A DNA stretch of 12,614 bases from Blastococcus sp. (lineage in GTDB: Bacteria > Actinomycetota > Actinomycetes > Mycobacteriales > Geodermatophilaceae): contig JAOPUS010000120.1 in NCBI GenBank assembly GCA_025963345.1, forward strand, positions 1-12,614, written 5' to 3'. Both the position numbers and the translations under genes were made by a program. Positions 1 to 7,559 of the stretch are shown here, piece after piece (the stretch's first letter is position 1; every line of letters begins with the position of its first letter). The notes beneath the pieces were generated by a model. The model did not search any database and had not been told where the DNA came from. It was given only the letters and a program-made list of their open reading frames with translations.

Positions 1-114
1 ACGTCGGTCGGGCGCTCGGACGCCGAGACGCTGCGCCGCGACGTCGTCCCCCTGCTCGTGGACGCGGCCGACCGGCTGAGTGCGTCCCTCGGTGCCGCCG
101 AACGCGTCTCCTGA
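1..114 (+). CDS. 3' end of a gene with an IclR-like C-terminus (partial)
   Basis: The frame starting at base 1 is open and ends at TGA 112-114, giving 37 residues of a protein that begins outside the window. It is rich in GC-ending codons. The tail reads as an amphipathic helix (LRRDVVPLLVDAADRLSASL) followed by a short basic end. This resembles the last helix of the effector-binding domain of IclR-family regulators, where a run of the type VVPxLxxAAxxxSxxLG closes the protein. The family call rests on this short stretch only; another helical C-terminus is possible. The stop lies 15 bases before the phosphatase start on the same strand, so the two genes may be co-transcribed. Confidence 0.45.
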   Translation, partial: TSVGRSDAETLRRDVVPLLVDAADRLSASLGAAERVS

Positions 115-129
115 TGCCGACAGCGAAGA

Positions 130-2007
130 ATGACCGGTCCGTCACACAAGGTAGCGTCCGACACGACGGCGTCGTACCGGGATGGCACGATCGCGCGTGA
201 CACCGTGCCGGCCGGCGCTGTGAGCGCGGCACGGCCGCGGGAGCTGGACGGGGGTAGTGGACTGGACGGGCAGCTGGCGGAGCTGATCCCGGGTTCGCCC
301 CGCACCGAGCTCCAGCGGGCGGTCCTCGAGCACGACTGGGCCGCGACGCCGCTCGGTGGCGAGGAGCACTGGTCGCCCACCCTCCGCACCGCCGTCAGCA
401 CCGCGCTGAACTCCCGGTTCGCGATGCTGCTCATGTGGGGGCCCCAGCTGGTCATGGTCTACAACGACGCCTACGCCCCGACGCTCGGTGAGCGGCATCC
501 CTCTGCGCTTGGCCGGCGGGTACCCGACGTGTGGGGCGATGTCTGGACCGACATCAGGGCCATGATCGACGAGGTCCTCGCCGGCGGGGCGACCTATTTC
601 GATGACCTCCCGCTGGTGACCAGCCGGAGCGGCTTCGACGAAGAGGTCTACTTCACCTTCTCCTACAGTCCGGTCGTCCAGCCCGGTGGCGAGGTCGTCG
701 GGCTGCTCAACACCGTCGTGGAAACGACCCAGCGGGTGCTCGCCGCCCGCCGGATGGGGGTGCTGCAGCAGCTGGGCAGCCTGCCGCGCTCGGTGCACGG
801 GAGCACGGCGGACGCCGTCGGTGCCGCGCTCCGGGTGCTGGCCGGGGCCCGCACCGACTGCCCGTTCGGTCTCGTCTACCTGGTGGGTGAGGACGGGGAC
901 GACGCCCGGCTCGTCGCCGGTCACGGCATCGGCATCGACGACGAGCTCGCGACCAGCGTCATCCCGGAGCAGGTGCGACAGGCGATCGCCACCGGGGAGG
1001 GCCAGACGGTGACCGGGCTGGCGCGCCTCCTGCCCGGGCTCTCTGGCGTCGGGGCGAGCCCGGCCGGTGAGGCCGACGTCCACACGGCCGTCGTCCTCCC
1101 GCTCACCGTCGCCGCCCAGGCCTCGCCGGTGGGAGCGGTGGTCCTCGGCACCAGCCCGCATCTGCAGCTGGACGAGGAGTACCGCACCTTCCTGTCGTTG
1201 GCCGCAGGGCAGGTCGCGGCCGCCGTCGCCGACGCGCAGGCCGTCGAGGGCGAGCGTCGTCGCGCCGAGGAGCGGGCGGAGCTCGAGCGCGCACGGGCCC
1301 AGTTCTTCACCGACGTCGCCGTGACCCTGCAGCGCGCCGTCCTCGGGCCGACGGTGCTGCCACGCGGCTTCGCCGTCCACTACGAGCCCGCGACCGGCAC
1401 CCTCGAGGTCGGTGGCGACTGGTATGACGTCGTCGACCTGCCCGACGGCGGCTACGGGGTGGTCGTCGGGGATGTGGTCGGTCGCGGGCTGGCGGCGGCC
1501 GCGGTGATGGGGCAGCTCCGCAGTGCCGGACGGGCGCTGCTGCTGGAGAGCCGGTCGCCCGGTCACGTGTTGTCGGCCCTGGACCGGTTCGCGGCGCTGG
1601 TCCCCGGCGCCGCGGTCAGCACGGTCTTCTGCGCCGTCATCGACCCGCGCGACGGGACCCTCCGGTACAGCAGCGCCGGCCACCCGCCGGCGATCGTGGT
1701 GGACGCCGACGGCGCGGCCCGCTTCCTCGAGGCGGCCGGCTCACTGCCCCTCGCCGTCGACGTCGACCTGGAGCGTCCCGAGGCCGACGTCGTCCTGTCG
1801 CCGGGCTCGACGTTGCTGCTCTACACAGACGGCCTGATCGAGCGACGCGACCAGGTGCTCGACGAGGGCATGGCCCGCGCGGCCGCGGTGCTCGGCGAGG
1901 GACGGCACCTCGGCCCGATGGAGCTCGCCGACTTGCTCACCGAGAAGCTCCTGGACGACGCCCCGGATGACGACGTCGCCTTCCTCGTCTACCGCTGCGG
2001 CGGCTGA
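130..2007 (+). CDS. PAS-GAF-PP2C serine phosphatase (SpoIIE/RsbU type)
   Basis: This 625-residue soluble protein has no visible membrane segment. After a disordered ~50-residue N-terminus, residues ~60-205 form a PAS domain of the type common in histidine kinases (HDWAATPLG, MWGPQLVMVYNDAY, ERHPSALG, FSYSPV). Residues ~215-370 look like a GAF domain, and ~370-395 is a charged Arg/Glu helix that could be a signalling coiled coil. Residues ~405-623 are a SpoIIE-type PP2C phosphatase domain with the metal-binding motifs EVGGDWYD (426-433), GDVVGRG (447-453), YTDGLIE (565-571) and DDDVAF (613-618). Family members remove phosphate from Ser/Thr of anti-anti-sigma factors in partner-switching stress control. 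No anti-sigma kinase domain is fused, and no partner gene is in the window. The usual Gly-His-Gly of the second motif is Gly-Arg-Gly here. The ATG at 130 has only a weak purine run (GAAGA) before it, so a later start such as GTG 220 is possible. Confidence 0.9.
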   Translation: MTGPSHKVASDTTASYRDGTIARDTVPAGAVSAARPRELDGGSGLDGQLAELIPGSPRTELQRAVLEHDWAATPLGGEEHWSPTLRTAVSTALNSRFAMLLMWGPQLVMVYNDAYAPTLGERHPSALGRRVPDVWGDVWTDIRAMIDEVLAGGATYFDDLPLVTSRSGFDEEVYFTFSYSPVVQPGGEVVGLLNTVVETTQRVLAARRMGVLQQLGSLPRSVHGSTADAVGAALRVLAGARTDCPFGLVYLVGEDGDDARLVAGHGIGIDDELATSVIPEQVRQAIATGEGQTVTGLARLLPGLSGVGASPAGEADVHTAVVLPLTVAAQASPVGAVVLGTSPHLQLDEEYRTFLSLAAGQVAAAVADAQAVEGERRRAEERAELERARAQFFTDVAVTLQRAVLGPTVLPRGFAVHYEPATGTLEVGGDWYDVVDLPDGGYGVVVGDVVGRGLAAAAVMGQLRSAGRALLLESRSPGHVLSALDRFAALVPGAAVSTVFCAVIDPRDGTLRYSSAGHPPAIVVDADGAARFLEAAGSLPLAVDVDLERPEADVVLSPGSTLLLYTDGLIERRDQVLDEGMARAAAVLGEGRHLGPMELADLLTEKLLDDAPDDDVAFLVYRCGG

Positions 2008-2047
2008 CTCCGAAGGCGTCGAAGCGGTCTCTACGGCCGCTCCCGAT

Positions 2048-2064
2048 CTTGACTGAATCCTTAC
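2048..2064 (-). promoter_or_regulatory. Putative KdpE box upstream of the permease (11-bp direct repeat)
   Basis: On the - strand the bases read GTAAGG, five bases, GTCAAG, so the two half-sites start exactly 11 bp apart. One half-site is perfect and the other has one mismatch to the GTCAGG/GTCAAG pairs at the kdp promoters. The position, ~95 bases before the permease start and just after the phosphatase stop, suits an operator. Read on the + strand, the perfect half-site contains TTGAC. That KdpE is the binder is inferred. Confidence 0.5.
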
Positions 2065-2107
2065 GCCGAAATCCGGTCGTGGGCTCCGTCGAGCCATCCG
2101 CCGGCCG

Positions 2108-2113
2108 TAGCGT
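2108..2113 (+). promoter_or_regulatory. Candidate -10 element for the permease gene
   Basis: TAGCGT fits the loose actinobacterial -10 pattern TAnnnT and sits in the context TAGCGTCG, identical to the eight bases at 7898-7905 before the kdpFABC operon. There is no recognisable -35 at the usual spacing, as expected of an activator-dependent promoter. It would give a leader of ~40 bases before GTG 2159. This is a pattern match only. Confidence 0.3.
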
Positions 2114-2158
2114 CGACTCCAGCAGTTCGGTGCCGAGGCCGGCCGGACGGGAGCGTAG

Positions 2159-4120
2159 GTGGTCACCCCAACGGATACGCGGGTGCCCGCACGCTCCGCG
2201 TCGTCGCTCCGCGACTGGCTGCTGCAGGGCCAGTCGCACAGGACCAGCCGGTTCCCCGGTCCGCACGCCCACCCCGCCGCGGCGCACCGCCAGCACCGGT
2301 GGTGGCAGGTCATGTGCCTCACCGGTGTCGACTACTTCTCCACCCTCGGCTACCAGCCGGGCATCGCCGCGCTCGCCGCGGGCCTCCTGTCGCCCATCGC
2401 GACCCTGGTCCTGATCGCGCTGACCCTGTTCGGGGCCCTGCCGGTCTACCGCCGCGTGGCTGAGGAGAGCCCCCGCGGCGAGGGGTCGATCGCGATGCTG
2501 GAACGGCACCTGTCGTTCTGGAAGGGCAAGGTCTTCGTCCTCGTCCTGCTCGGGTTCGCGGCCACCGACTTCGTGATCACGATGACGCTGTCGGCGGCGG
2601 ACGCGACGGCGCACATCGTGGAGAACCCGCACGTGCCCTCCGTGCTGCACGGCCACCAGGTGGCCATCACGCTGGCGTTGCTGGCGCTACTCGGTGCCGT
2701 CTTCCTCAAGGGCTTCACCGAGGCCATCGGGGTGGCTGTCGCGCTGGTCGCCGCCTACCTGGCACTGAACGTCGTGGTCGTGGCCGTGGGCCTGTGGCAG
2801 GTCGCCACGTCCCCGGGGCTCGTCACCGACTGGGGCGCGGCGCTCACCGCCCAGCACGGCAGTCCCGTGGCGATGATCGCGGTCGCGCTGCTCGTCTTCC
2901 CGAAGCTGGCGCTCGGCCTCTCGGGCTTCGAGACCGGCGTCGCCGTCATGCCGCACGTGCAGGGCGACCCGGACGACACCGAGGAACGCCCGCTGGGCCG
3001 CATCAGAGGGACCAAGCGGCTCCTCACGACGGCGGCGCTCATCATGAGCGTCTTCCTGCTGACCTCCAGCGTGATCACGACGCTGCTGATCCCCCCGGCG
3101 GCGTTCCAGCCCGGCGGGGAGGCGAACGGCCGCGCGCTCGCCTACCTCGCCCACGCGCAACTCGGCAACGGCTTCGGCACGGCCTACGACGCCACGACGG
3201 TGGCAATCCTGTGGTTCGCCGGCGCATCGGCGATGGCTGGGCTGCTCAATCTCATCCCCCGCTACCTGCCGCGGTTCGGTATGGCGCCCGACTGGGCCCG
3301 AGCGGTCCGCCCGCTGGTCCTGGTCCTGACTGCGATCGCGTTCCTGATCACCTGGATCTTCCGCGCAGACGTGAACGCGCAGGGTGGTGCGTACGCCACC
3401 GGCGTCCTGGTGCTGATGTCCTCGGCCGCCGTCGCCGTCACGCTCTCCGCCAGGAGCGCCGGCCAGCGCCGGTCGACGATCGCCTTCGGCGTCATCGCGG
3501 CGATCCTGCTCTACACCACGGGGGCGAACGTCGTCGAACGTCCCGACGGCGTGAAGATCGGGGCCTGCTTCATCGCAGGGATCATCCTGGTCTCGCTGGT
3601 CTCCCGGCTGTCCCGCGCCCTGGAACTACGGGTCACCGACGTCCACCTGGATCCCCTCGCGGAACTGTTCATCCGCGACTGCGCGCGCCGCAAGGTCCGT
3701 CTGGTGGCCAACGAGCCCGACAGCAGGGATCCGGCCGAGTACCGGGAGAAGCTCTGGCAGATCAAGGCCGATCACGACCTGCCCGACGACGACATCGTCT
3801 TCGTCGAGGTCACCGTGCGCGACCCGTCGGACTTCGAGACCGAACTGGACGTGCACGCCGAGGTGGTGCACGACCGCTATCGGGTGCTGACGGTGCAGGG
3901 CGCGTCCGTGCCAAACGCGCTTGCGGCGCTGCTGCTCCACGTCCGCGACGTGACCGGCTGTGTGCCGCACATCTACTTCGAGTGGACCGAGGGCAACCCG
4001 CTGGCCAACATCCTCCGCTTCCTCTTCTTCGGGGTCGGCGAAGTGGCGCCGGTGACCCGGGAGGTGCTGCGGGAGGCCGAACCGGACCGCGCCCGCCGAC
4101 CCCGGGTGCACGTCGGTTGA
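2159..4120 (+). CDS. APC-superfamily permease with cytoplasmic C-terminal domain; candidate K+ transporter
   Basis: This is a 653-residue integral membrane protein. The GTG start is supported by GGGAG at 2149-2153, five bases upstream; GTG 2183 is an alternative. After a polar ~45-residue N-terminus, the first helix carries the APC signature TGVDYFSTLGYQPGIAAL (55-72), with the glycine-rich break typical of TM1. Roughly eleven or twelve hydrophobic segments follow up to ~485, including LGLSGFETGVAVMPH (252-266), which resembles TM6 of the APC fold. Residues ~490-653 are a soluble domain with alternating strands and helices (VRLVANEP, DDIVFVEVTV, YRVLTVQGASVPNALAALL, PHIYFEWTEGNP). Such a tail is absent from ordinary amino-acid permeases but recalls KUP/KimA-type potassium transporters. 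The gene converges on kdpDE with 9 bp between stops, and an 11-bp repeat like those of the kdp promoters lies upstream. Homologues are often labelled amino-acid transporter; the potassium role is inferred from architecture, context and operator. Confidence 0.85.
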   Translation: MVTPTDTRVPARSASSLRDWLLQGQSHRTSRFPGPHAHPAAAHRQHRWWQVMCLTGVDYFSTLGYQPGIAALAAGLLSPIATLVLIALTLFGALPVYRRVAEESPRGEGSIAMLERHLSFWKGKVFVLVLLGFAATDFVITMTLSAADATAHIVENPHVPSVLHGHQVAITLALLALLGAVFLKGFTEAIGVAVALVAAYLALNVVVVAVGLWQVATSPGLVTDWGAALTAQHGSPVAMIAVALLVFPKLALGLSGFETGVAVMPHVQGDPDDTEERPLGRIRGTKRLLTTAALIMSVFLLTSSVITTLLIPPAAFQPGGEANGRALAYLAHAQLGNGFGTAYDATTVAILWFAGASAMAGLLNLIPRYLPRFGMAPDWARAVRPLVLVLTAIAFLITWIFRADVNAQGGAYATGVLVLMSSAAVAVTLSARSAGQRRSTIAFGVIAAILLYTTGANVVERPDGVKIGACFIAGIILVSLVSRLSRALELRVTDVHLDPLAELFIRDCARRKVRLVANEPDSRDPAEYREKLWQIKADHDLPDDDIVFVEVTVRDPSDFETELDVHAEVVHDRYRVLTVQGASVPNALAALLLHVRDVTGCVPHIYFEWTEGNPLANILRFLFFGVGEVAPVTREVLREAEPDRARRPRVHVG

Positions 4121-4129
4121 CCCGCTCGG

Positions 4130-4804
4130 TCAGGGGGTGAAGCGGTACCCCATCCCGGGCTCGGTCTGCAGGTACCGCGGGCGGGCCGGGTCCGGTTCCA
4201 GCTTCCGGCGCAGCTGGGCCATGTAGACGCGCAGGTAGTGCGTCTCCTTCTCGTACGCCGGACCCCAGACCGACTGCAGCAGTTGTCGTTGCCCGATCAG
4301 CCGGCCCGGTGCGCGGACGAGTTCGGACAGCAGCGCCCACTCGGTCGGCGTGAGCCGCACGACGGCGCCGTCGACGGTGACCCGCTTGGCCACCAGATCG
4401 ATGGTCATGTGCTCGGTGCGCACGACGGGCTCATCCGCCTCGCCGAGCCCGCGTCGGAGGAGCGCGCGCAGGCGAGCGAGCAGCTCGCCCATGTCGAACG
4501 GCTTGGACACGTAGTCGTCCGCCCCGGCGTCCAACGCGGCTATCTTGTCGTGGCTGTCGACGCGTGCCGAGAGCACCAGGACCGGCCCGGTGAACCATGG
4601 GCGCAGCCCGGCGAGCACCTCGGTGCCGTCCAGGTCGGGGAGGCCGAGGTCGAGGATCACCAGGTCGGGGTGCTCCTCGGCAGCCTCGTGCAGCGCCGTC
4701 CGTCCGTCGGCCGCGTTCACCACCTCGTACCCGGCGGCGCGCAGGGTGATCCGGAGGGCGCGGGACAGCTGCGGGTCGTCGTCGACCACGAGCACTCTGC
4801 TCAC
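4130..4804 (-). CDS. kdpE: KdpE response regulator (OmpR/PhoB family)
   Basis: This 224-residue two-component regulator is the expected size for KdpE. Its receiver domain (1-~115) has the acidic pocket Asp8-Asp9-Asp10, phospho-acceptor Asp52 in VILDLGLPD, Ser79 and Lys101 in KPF. A winged-helix OmpR-type DNA-binding domain follows (~128-224), with LTPTEWALLSELVRAPG, the recognition-helix region THYLRVYMAQLRRKLE and the terminal hairpin GMGYRF. It is phosphorylated by KdpD and activates kdp transcription. The start is GTG at 4804-4802, overlapping the kdpD stop by four bases (GTGA), so the pair is translationally coupled. OmpR-family regulators bind tandem half-sites ~11 bp apart, matching the repeats found at both kdp promoters and before the permease. 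The stop is 9 bp from that of the convergent permease gene, with no terminator hairpin visible between them. Confidence 0.96.
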   Translation of the reverse strand: MSRVLVVDDDPQLSRALRITLRAAGYEVVNAADGRTALHEAAEEHPDLVILDLGLPDLDGTEVLAGLRPWFTGPVLVLSARVDSHDKIAALDAGADDYVSKPFDMGELLARLRALLRRGLGEADEPVVRTEHMTIDLVAKRVTVDGAVVRLTPTEWALLSELVRAPGRLIGQRQLLQSVWGPAYEKETHYLRVYMAQLRRKLEPDPARPRYLQTEPGMGYRFTP

Positions 4805-7338
4805 GGCGCCGGCGGCTCCTGCGCCGCAGCTGCGGCGCCGACCGAGTGCAGGGACACGACCATCGTCAGACCCCCGCCCGGCGTGTCCTCTGTAGTCAGG
4901 GCGCCGCCCATCGCCTCGGTCAGACCCCGGGCGACCGCGAGACCGAGGCCCACCCCCTGGCCGGACGGCGTGTCGCCGAGGCGCTGGAACGGCTCGAACA
5001 CGCGCTCGCGATCGACGGACGGCACCCCCGGCCCGCGATCGGTGACCCGGAGCTCCACCTGGCCGTCGAGAGCGCCCGCGGTGAGCGTGACCGGTCCGGT
5101 CGGCGCGTGATGCACGGCATTGCCCACGAGGTTGGCCACGACCCGCTCCAGCAGCCCGGGGTCGGCGAGCGCGGCTGGGACGTCGGACGGCCAGGCGAGG
5201 TCCACGCGGCTGCGCTCGGGCGCCTCCAGCCAGTTCAGTGCCCGGTGCACCACGGCGGGGATGTCGGAGGGGACGAGCGCGGGACTGACCGCTCCGGCCT
5301 GCAGCCGGCTCATGTCGAGCAGGTTGTCCACCAACCCGCCGAGCCGGTCCGCCGACTCGTCGATCGTGGTGACGAGCTCGGAGCGGTCGGTGTCGCTCAA
5401 CGCGAGGTCATCGGAGCGCAGCGCCGAGGAGGCGGCCTTGATCCCCGCCAGCGGGGTACGCAGATCGTGGCTGACGGCGGCGAGCAGGGCGGTGCGCATG
5501 CTGTTGCCGGCCGCCAGCCGGTCGGCCTCCGCCGCCTGGGCCGCCAGCCGGCCCCGCTGCAGCGCGACGGCGGCCTGTTCGGCGAAGGCGACGAGCACCC
5601 GTCGGTCGCCGGCCGGCAGGGTGCGGCCGGACAGTCGCAGTACCAGGGTGTCGGTGACGGCGACGTCGTCGGGATCCTCCTCGGTCCCGGCCGGGTCGGC
5701 CTGGCCGCACGTGCCGACGACGCGCTCGCCGTCGGCCGTGTGTTCGATCATCGACACGGCACGCAGCCCGAAGGCTTCACGGATCTGCTCCAGCAGGCTC
5801 GGCAGCCCGCGGTCGCCGGCCAGCACGGCCCGGGACAGCGACGCGAGCATCGCCGTCTCGGCCTGGGAGCGGGCGGCAACCGTGGCCCGATGGGCCGAAC
5901 GGTCCACGACGGTGGCCACCGTGACCGCCACGACCAGCCCGCCGAGGAGCGCGACGACGTCGTCGATCCGGGTGACCGTCAGCTGCCCGGTCGGCTGGGT
6001 GAAGAACCAGTTCTCAGCCAGGCTGCCGAGCACCGCGGCGGCCAGCGCCGGCCCGAGCCCGCCGACGAGTGCGACGGCCAGGACCAGGAGCAGGAAGGCC
6101 ATCAGGACGACGGACAGCGAGACTGTCGCGCCGGCCGCCAGGCACAGCGCGGTCACGACCGGCACGCCCACCACGGCGAGCAGGAAGCCCAACCATCGGC
6201 GGCGGGCCGTGAGCGCCCCGGTCAGCGGAGGCAGTCGCCACCCCCGCGAACCCGCCGCTGGATGGGTGACGATGTGCACGTCGATCTCACCGGAGTAGGC
6301 GATGACCTGCCCACCGATTCCGCCCCGCACCGCGCGGGCCCACCGCGAGCGGCGGCTCGAGCCGAGCACCAGCTGCGTCGCGTCCACACTGCGGGCGAAC
6401 TCCAGCAGCGCCGTGGCGATGTCGTCGCCGACGACCTGGTGGTAGCTCCCGCCCAGATTCTCGACCAGATCCCGCTGGGTGCGCATCGCGGCGGGTGAGG
6501 CGCCGGTCAGCCCGTCGGACGCGAGCACATGGACGGCGAGCAGGTCGCCGTTGCCGGACCGCTGAGCCACCCGCGACGCCCGGCGGATCAGCGTCTCGCC
6601 CTCCGAGCCCCCGGTCAGCGCGACCACCACGCGTTCCCGCGCTTCCCAGACGTGGTCGATGTGATGTTCGGCCTTGTACCGCCGCAGCCCCTCGTCGACG
6701 CGATCGGCCAGCCAGAGCAGTGCCAGTTCACGCAGCGCGGTCAGGTTGCCGACCCGGAAGTAGTTGCCCATTGCCGCGTCGACGCGGTCCAGCGGATAGA
6801 CGTTGCCGTGCGCCATGCGCCGCCGCAGCGCCTCCGGCGTCATGTCCACGAGTTCGATCTGGTCGGCCCGCCGCACGACGGCGTCGGGCACCGTCTCCTG
6901 CTGGGTGATGCCGGTGATCTGCTCGACGACGTCGTTGAGGCTCTCGAGGTGCTGGATGTTGACCGTGGTCAGCACGTTGATCCCGGCCCGGAGGATCTCC
7001 TCGACGTCCTGCCATCGTTTCGCGTTCCGCGACCCGGGCACGTTCGTGTGCGCCAACTCGTCGATGACGACGACCTCCGGATGCCGGGCCAGCACCGCCT
7101 CGACGTCGAGCTCGGACAGGGTCACATCGCGGTGTGTGACCTGGCGCCGGGGGAGGACCTGGAGGCCCTCCAGTTGCTCAGCGGTCCGACGCCGTCCGTG
7201 TGTCTCGACCAGCCCCACCGCGACGTCCGTGCCCCGCGACGCCCGCCGGTGCGCCTCGCCGAGCAGGCCGAAGGTCTTCCCGACGCCGGGGGCGGCGCCC
7301 AGGTAGATGCGCAGCGTTCCGCGGGCCACGCGGCCCAT
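4801..7338 (-). CDS. kdpD: KdpD sensor histidine kinase
   Basis: This 845-residue protein has full KdpD architecture. The N-terminal KdpD domain (~5-215) has Walker A GAAPGVGKT (14-22) and Walker-B-like VVVIDELAHTN (89-99). A universal-stress-protein-like domain (~235-357, with LVLGSSRRSRW) follows; in some bacteria this domain binds c-di-AMP. Next come four membrane helices (~383-480), a GAF-like domain (~495-600), and a HisKA/HATPase core with His624 in AVSHDLRTPL, N-box NLVGNAVHHAP (736-746), DRGPGVP (767-773) and GVGLGL (795-800). It senses K+ limitation and turgor, and phosphorylates and dephosphorylates KdpE. ATG 7338 has a good GGGGA five bases upstream; GTG at residue 4 (VARGTLRIYLG) would also match family N-termini. 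I do not see the SxS-X20-FTAxY signature described for the S. aureus c-di-AMP-binding KdpD, so ligand binding is uncertain. It is transcribed divergently from kdpFABC and overlaps kdpE by four bases. Confidence 0.96.
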   Translation of the reverse strand: MGRVARGTLRIYLGAAPGVGKTFGLLGEAHRRASRGTDVAVGLVETHGRRRTAEQLEGLQVLPRRQVTHRDVTLSELDVEAVLARHPEVVVIDELAHTNVPGSRNAKRWQDVEEILRAGINVLTTVNIQHLESLNDVVEQITGITQQETVPDAVVRRADQIELVDMTPEALRRRMAHGNVYPLDRVDAAMGNYFRVGNLTALRELALLWLADRVDEGLRRYKAEHHIDHVWEARERVVVALTGGSEGETLIRRASRVAQRSGNGDLLAVHVLASDGLTGASPAAMRTQRDLVENLGGSYHQVVGDDIATALLEFARSVDATQLVLGSSRRSRWARAVRGGIGGQVIAYSGEIDVHIVTHPAAGSRGWRLPPLTGALTARRRWLGFLLAVVGVPVVTALCLAAGATVSLSVVLMAFLLLVLAVALVGGLGPALAAAVLGSLAENWFFTQPTGQLTVTRIDDVVALLGGLVVAVTVATVVDRSAHRATVAARSQAETAMLASLSRAVLAGDRGLPSLLEQIREAFGLRAVSMIEHTADGERVVGTCGQADPAGTEEDPDDVAVTDTLVLRLSGRTLPAGDRRVLVAFAEQAAVALQRGRLAAQAAEADRLAAGNSMRTALLAAVSHDLRTPLAGIKAASSALRSDDLALSDTDRSELVTTIDESADRLGGLVDNLLDMSRLQAGAVSPALVPSDIPAVVHRALNWLEAPERSRVDLAWPSDVPAALADPGLLERVVANLVGNAVHHAPTGPVTLTAGALDGQVELRVTDRGPGVPSVDRERVFEPFQRLGDTPSGQGVGLGLAVARGLTEAMGGALTTEDTPGGGLTMVVSLHSVGAAAAAQEPPAP

Positions 7339-7519
7339 GATCGTCCCCGATCGGCCGCAGGGGGGTCGATCCCGGCGTCAAGGTCCCGTCAGGAAGGTTC
7401 GCTGTGGCGCGGTCGGCTTCCGGCGGGTCGAGGGCACGTCGGTAGGCGCGGTCGACGAAGCGGTAGAGCAGCCAGGCGGTCACGAGGAAGCCGGCCAACT
7501 GGAGAAGAGCGGCGGTCAT
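7178..7519 (-). CDS. Possible small single-pass membrane protein upstream of kdpD
   Basis: I do not recognise this frame. Its first ~35 codons look coding: almost all end in G or C, and they encode a hydrophobic segment (AALLQLAGFLVTAWLLY, residues 3-19) followed by a basic stretch DRAYRR, as in a one-helix protein with its C-terminus in the cytoplasm. From about residue 55 the frame enters kdpD in another phase and reads as arginine/proline-rich antisense-style noise, so the full 113 residues are doubtful. An overlap of 161 bases with kdpD is unusual; a lost stop or a sequencing frameshift would explain it. GGAGG lies only one base before the ATG at 7519, too close for a normal ribosome site; GTG for residue 13 is another possible start. 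Its place between two operator-like boxes and kdpD suggests a kdpD leader gene, if it is real. Confidence 0.35.
   Translation of the reverse strand: MTAALLQLAGFLVTAWLLYRFVDRAYRRALDPPEADRATANLPDGTLTPGSTPLRPIGDDHGPRGPRNAAHLPGRRPRRREDLRPARRGAPAGVAGHGRRGGAGRDTRTASDR
7377..7393 (+). promoter_or_regulatory. Putative KdpE box just upstream of kdpD
   Basis: On the + strand the bases read GTCAAG, five bases, GTCAGG, with half-sites starting at 7377 and 7388, exactly 11 bp apart and both perfect. The order of the half-sites is reversed relative to the other boxes. The site lies 39 bp upstream of the kdpD ATG and within the frame at 7178-7519, which suggests a dedicated autoregulated kdpDE promoter. 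On the kdpD strand it presents CTTGAC, which could also act as a -35; I could not find a convincing -10. Confidence 0.5.
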
Positions 7520-7559
7520 GCCTCCATGAGGCCTCGGCGGAGATCCCGGTCGCCAGTGT

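Noticed and set aside
142..1683. Long - strand open frame of 513 codons opposite the phosphatase gene
   Set aside because: It is a GC-rich antisense shadow: it lacks domain-like sequence, and the + strand frame has clear PAS, GAF and PP2C motifs.
2008..2158. c-di-AMP (ydaO-type) riboswitch before the permease
   Set aside because: It was considered because of the potassium link, but the spacer is only 151 bases and I see none of the conserved ydaO elements; the 11-bp repeat is a better explanation.
4846..6498. Long + strand open frames opposite kdpD
   Set aside because: They are antisense shadows of kdpD, without hydrophobic core or recognisable motifs.
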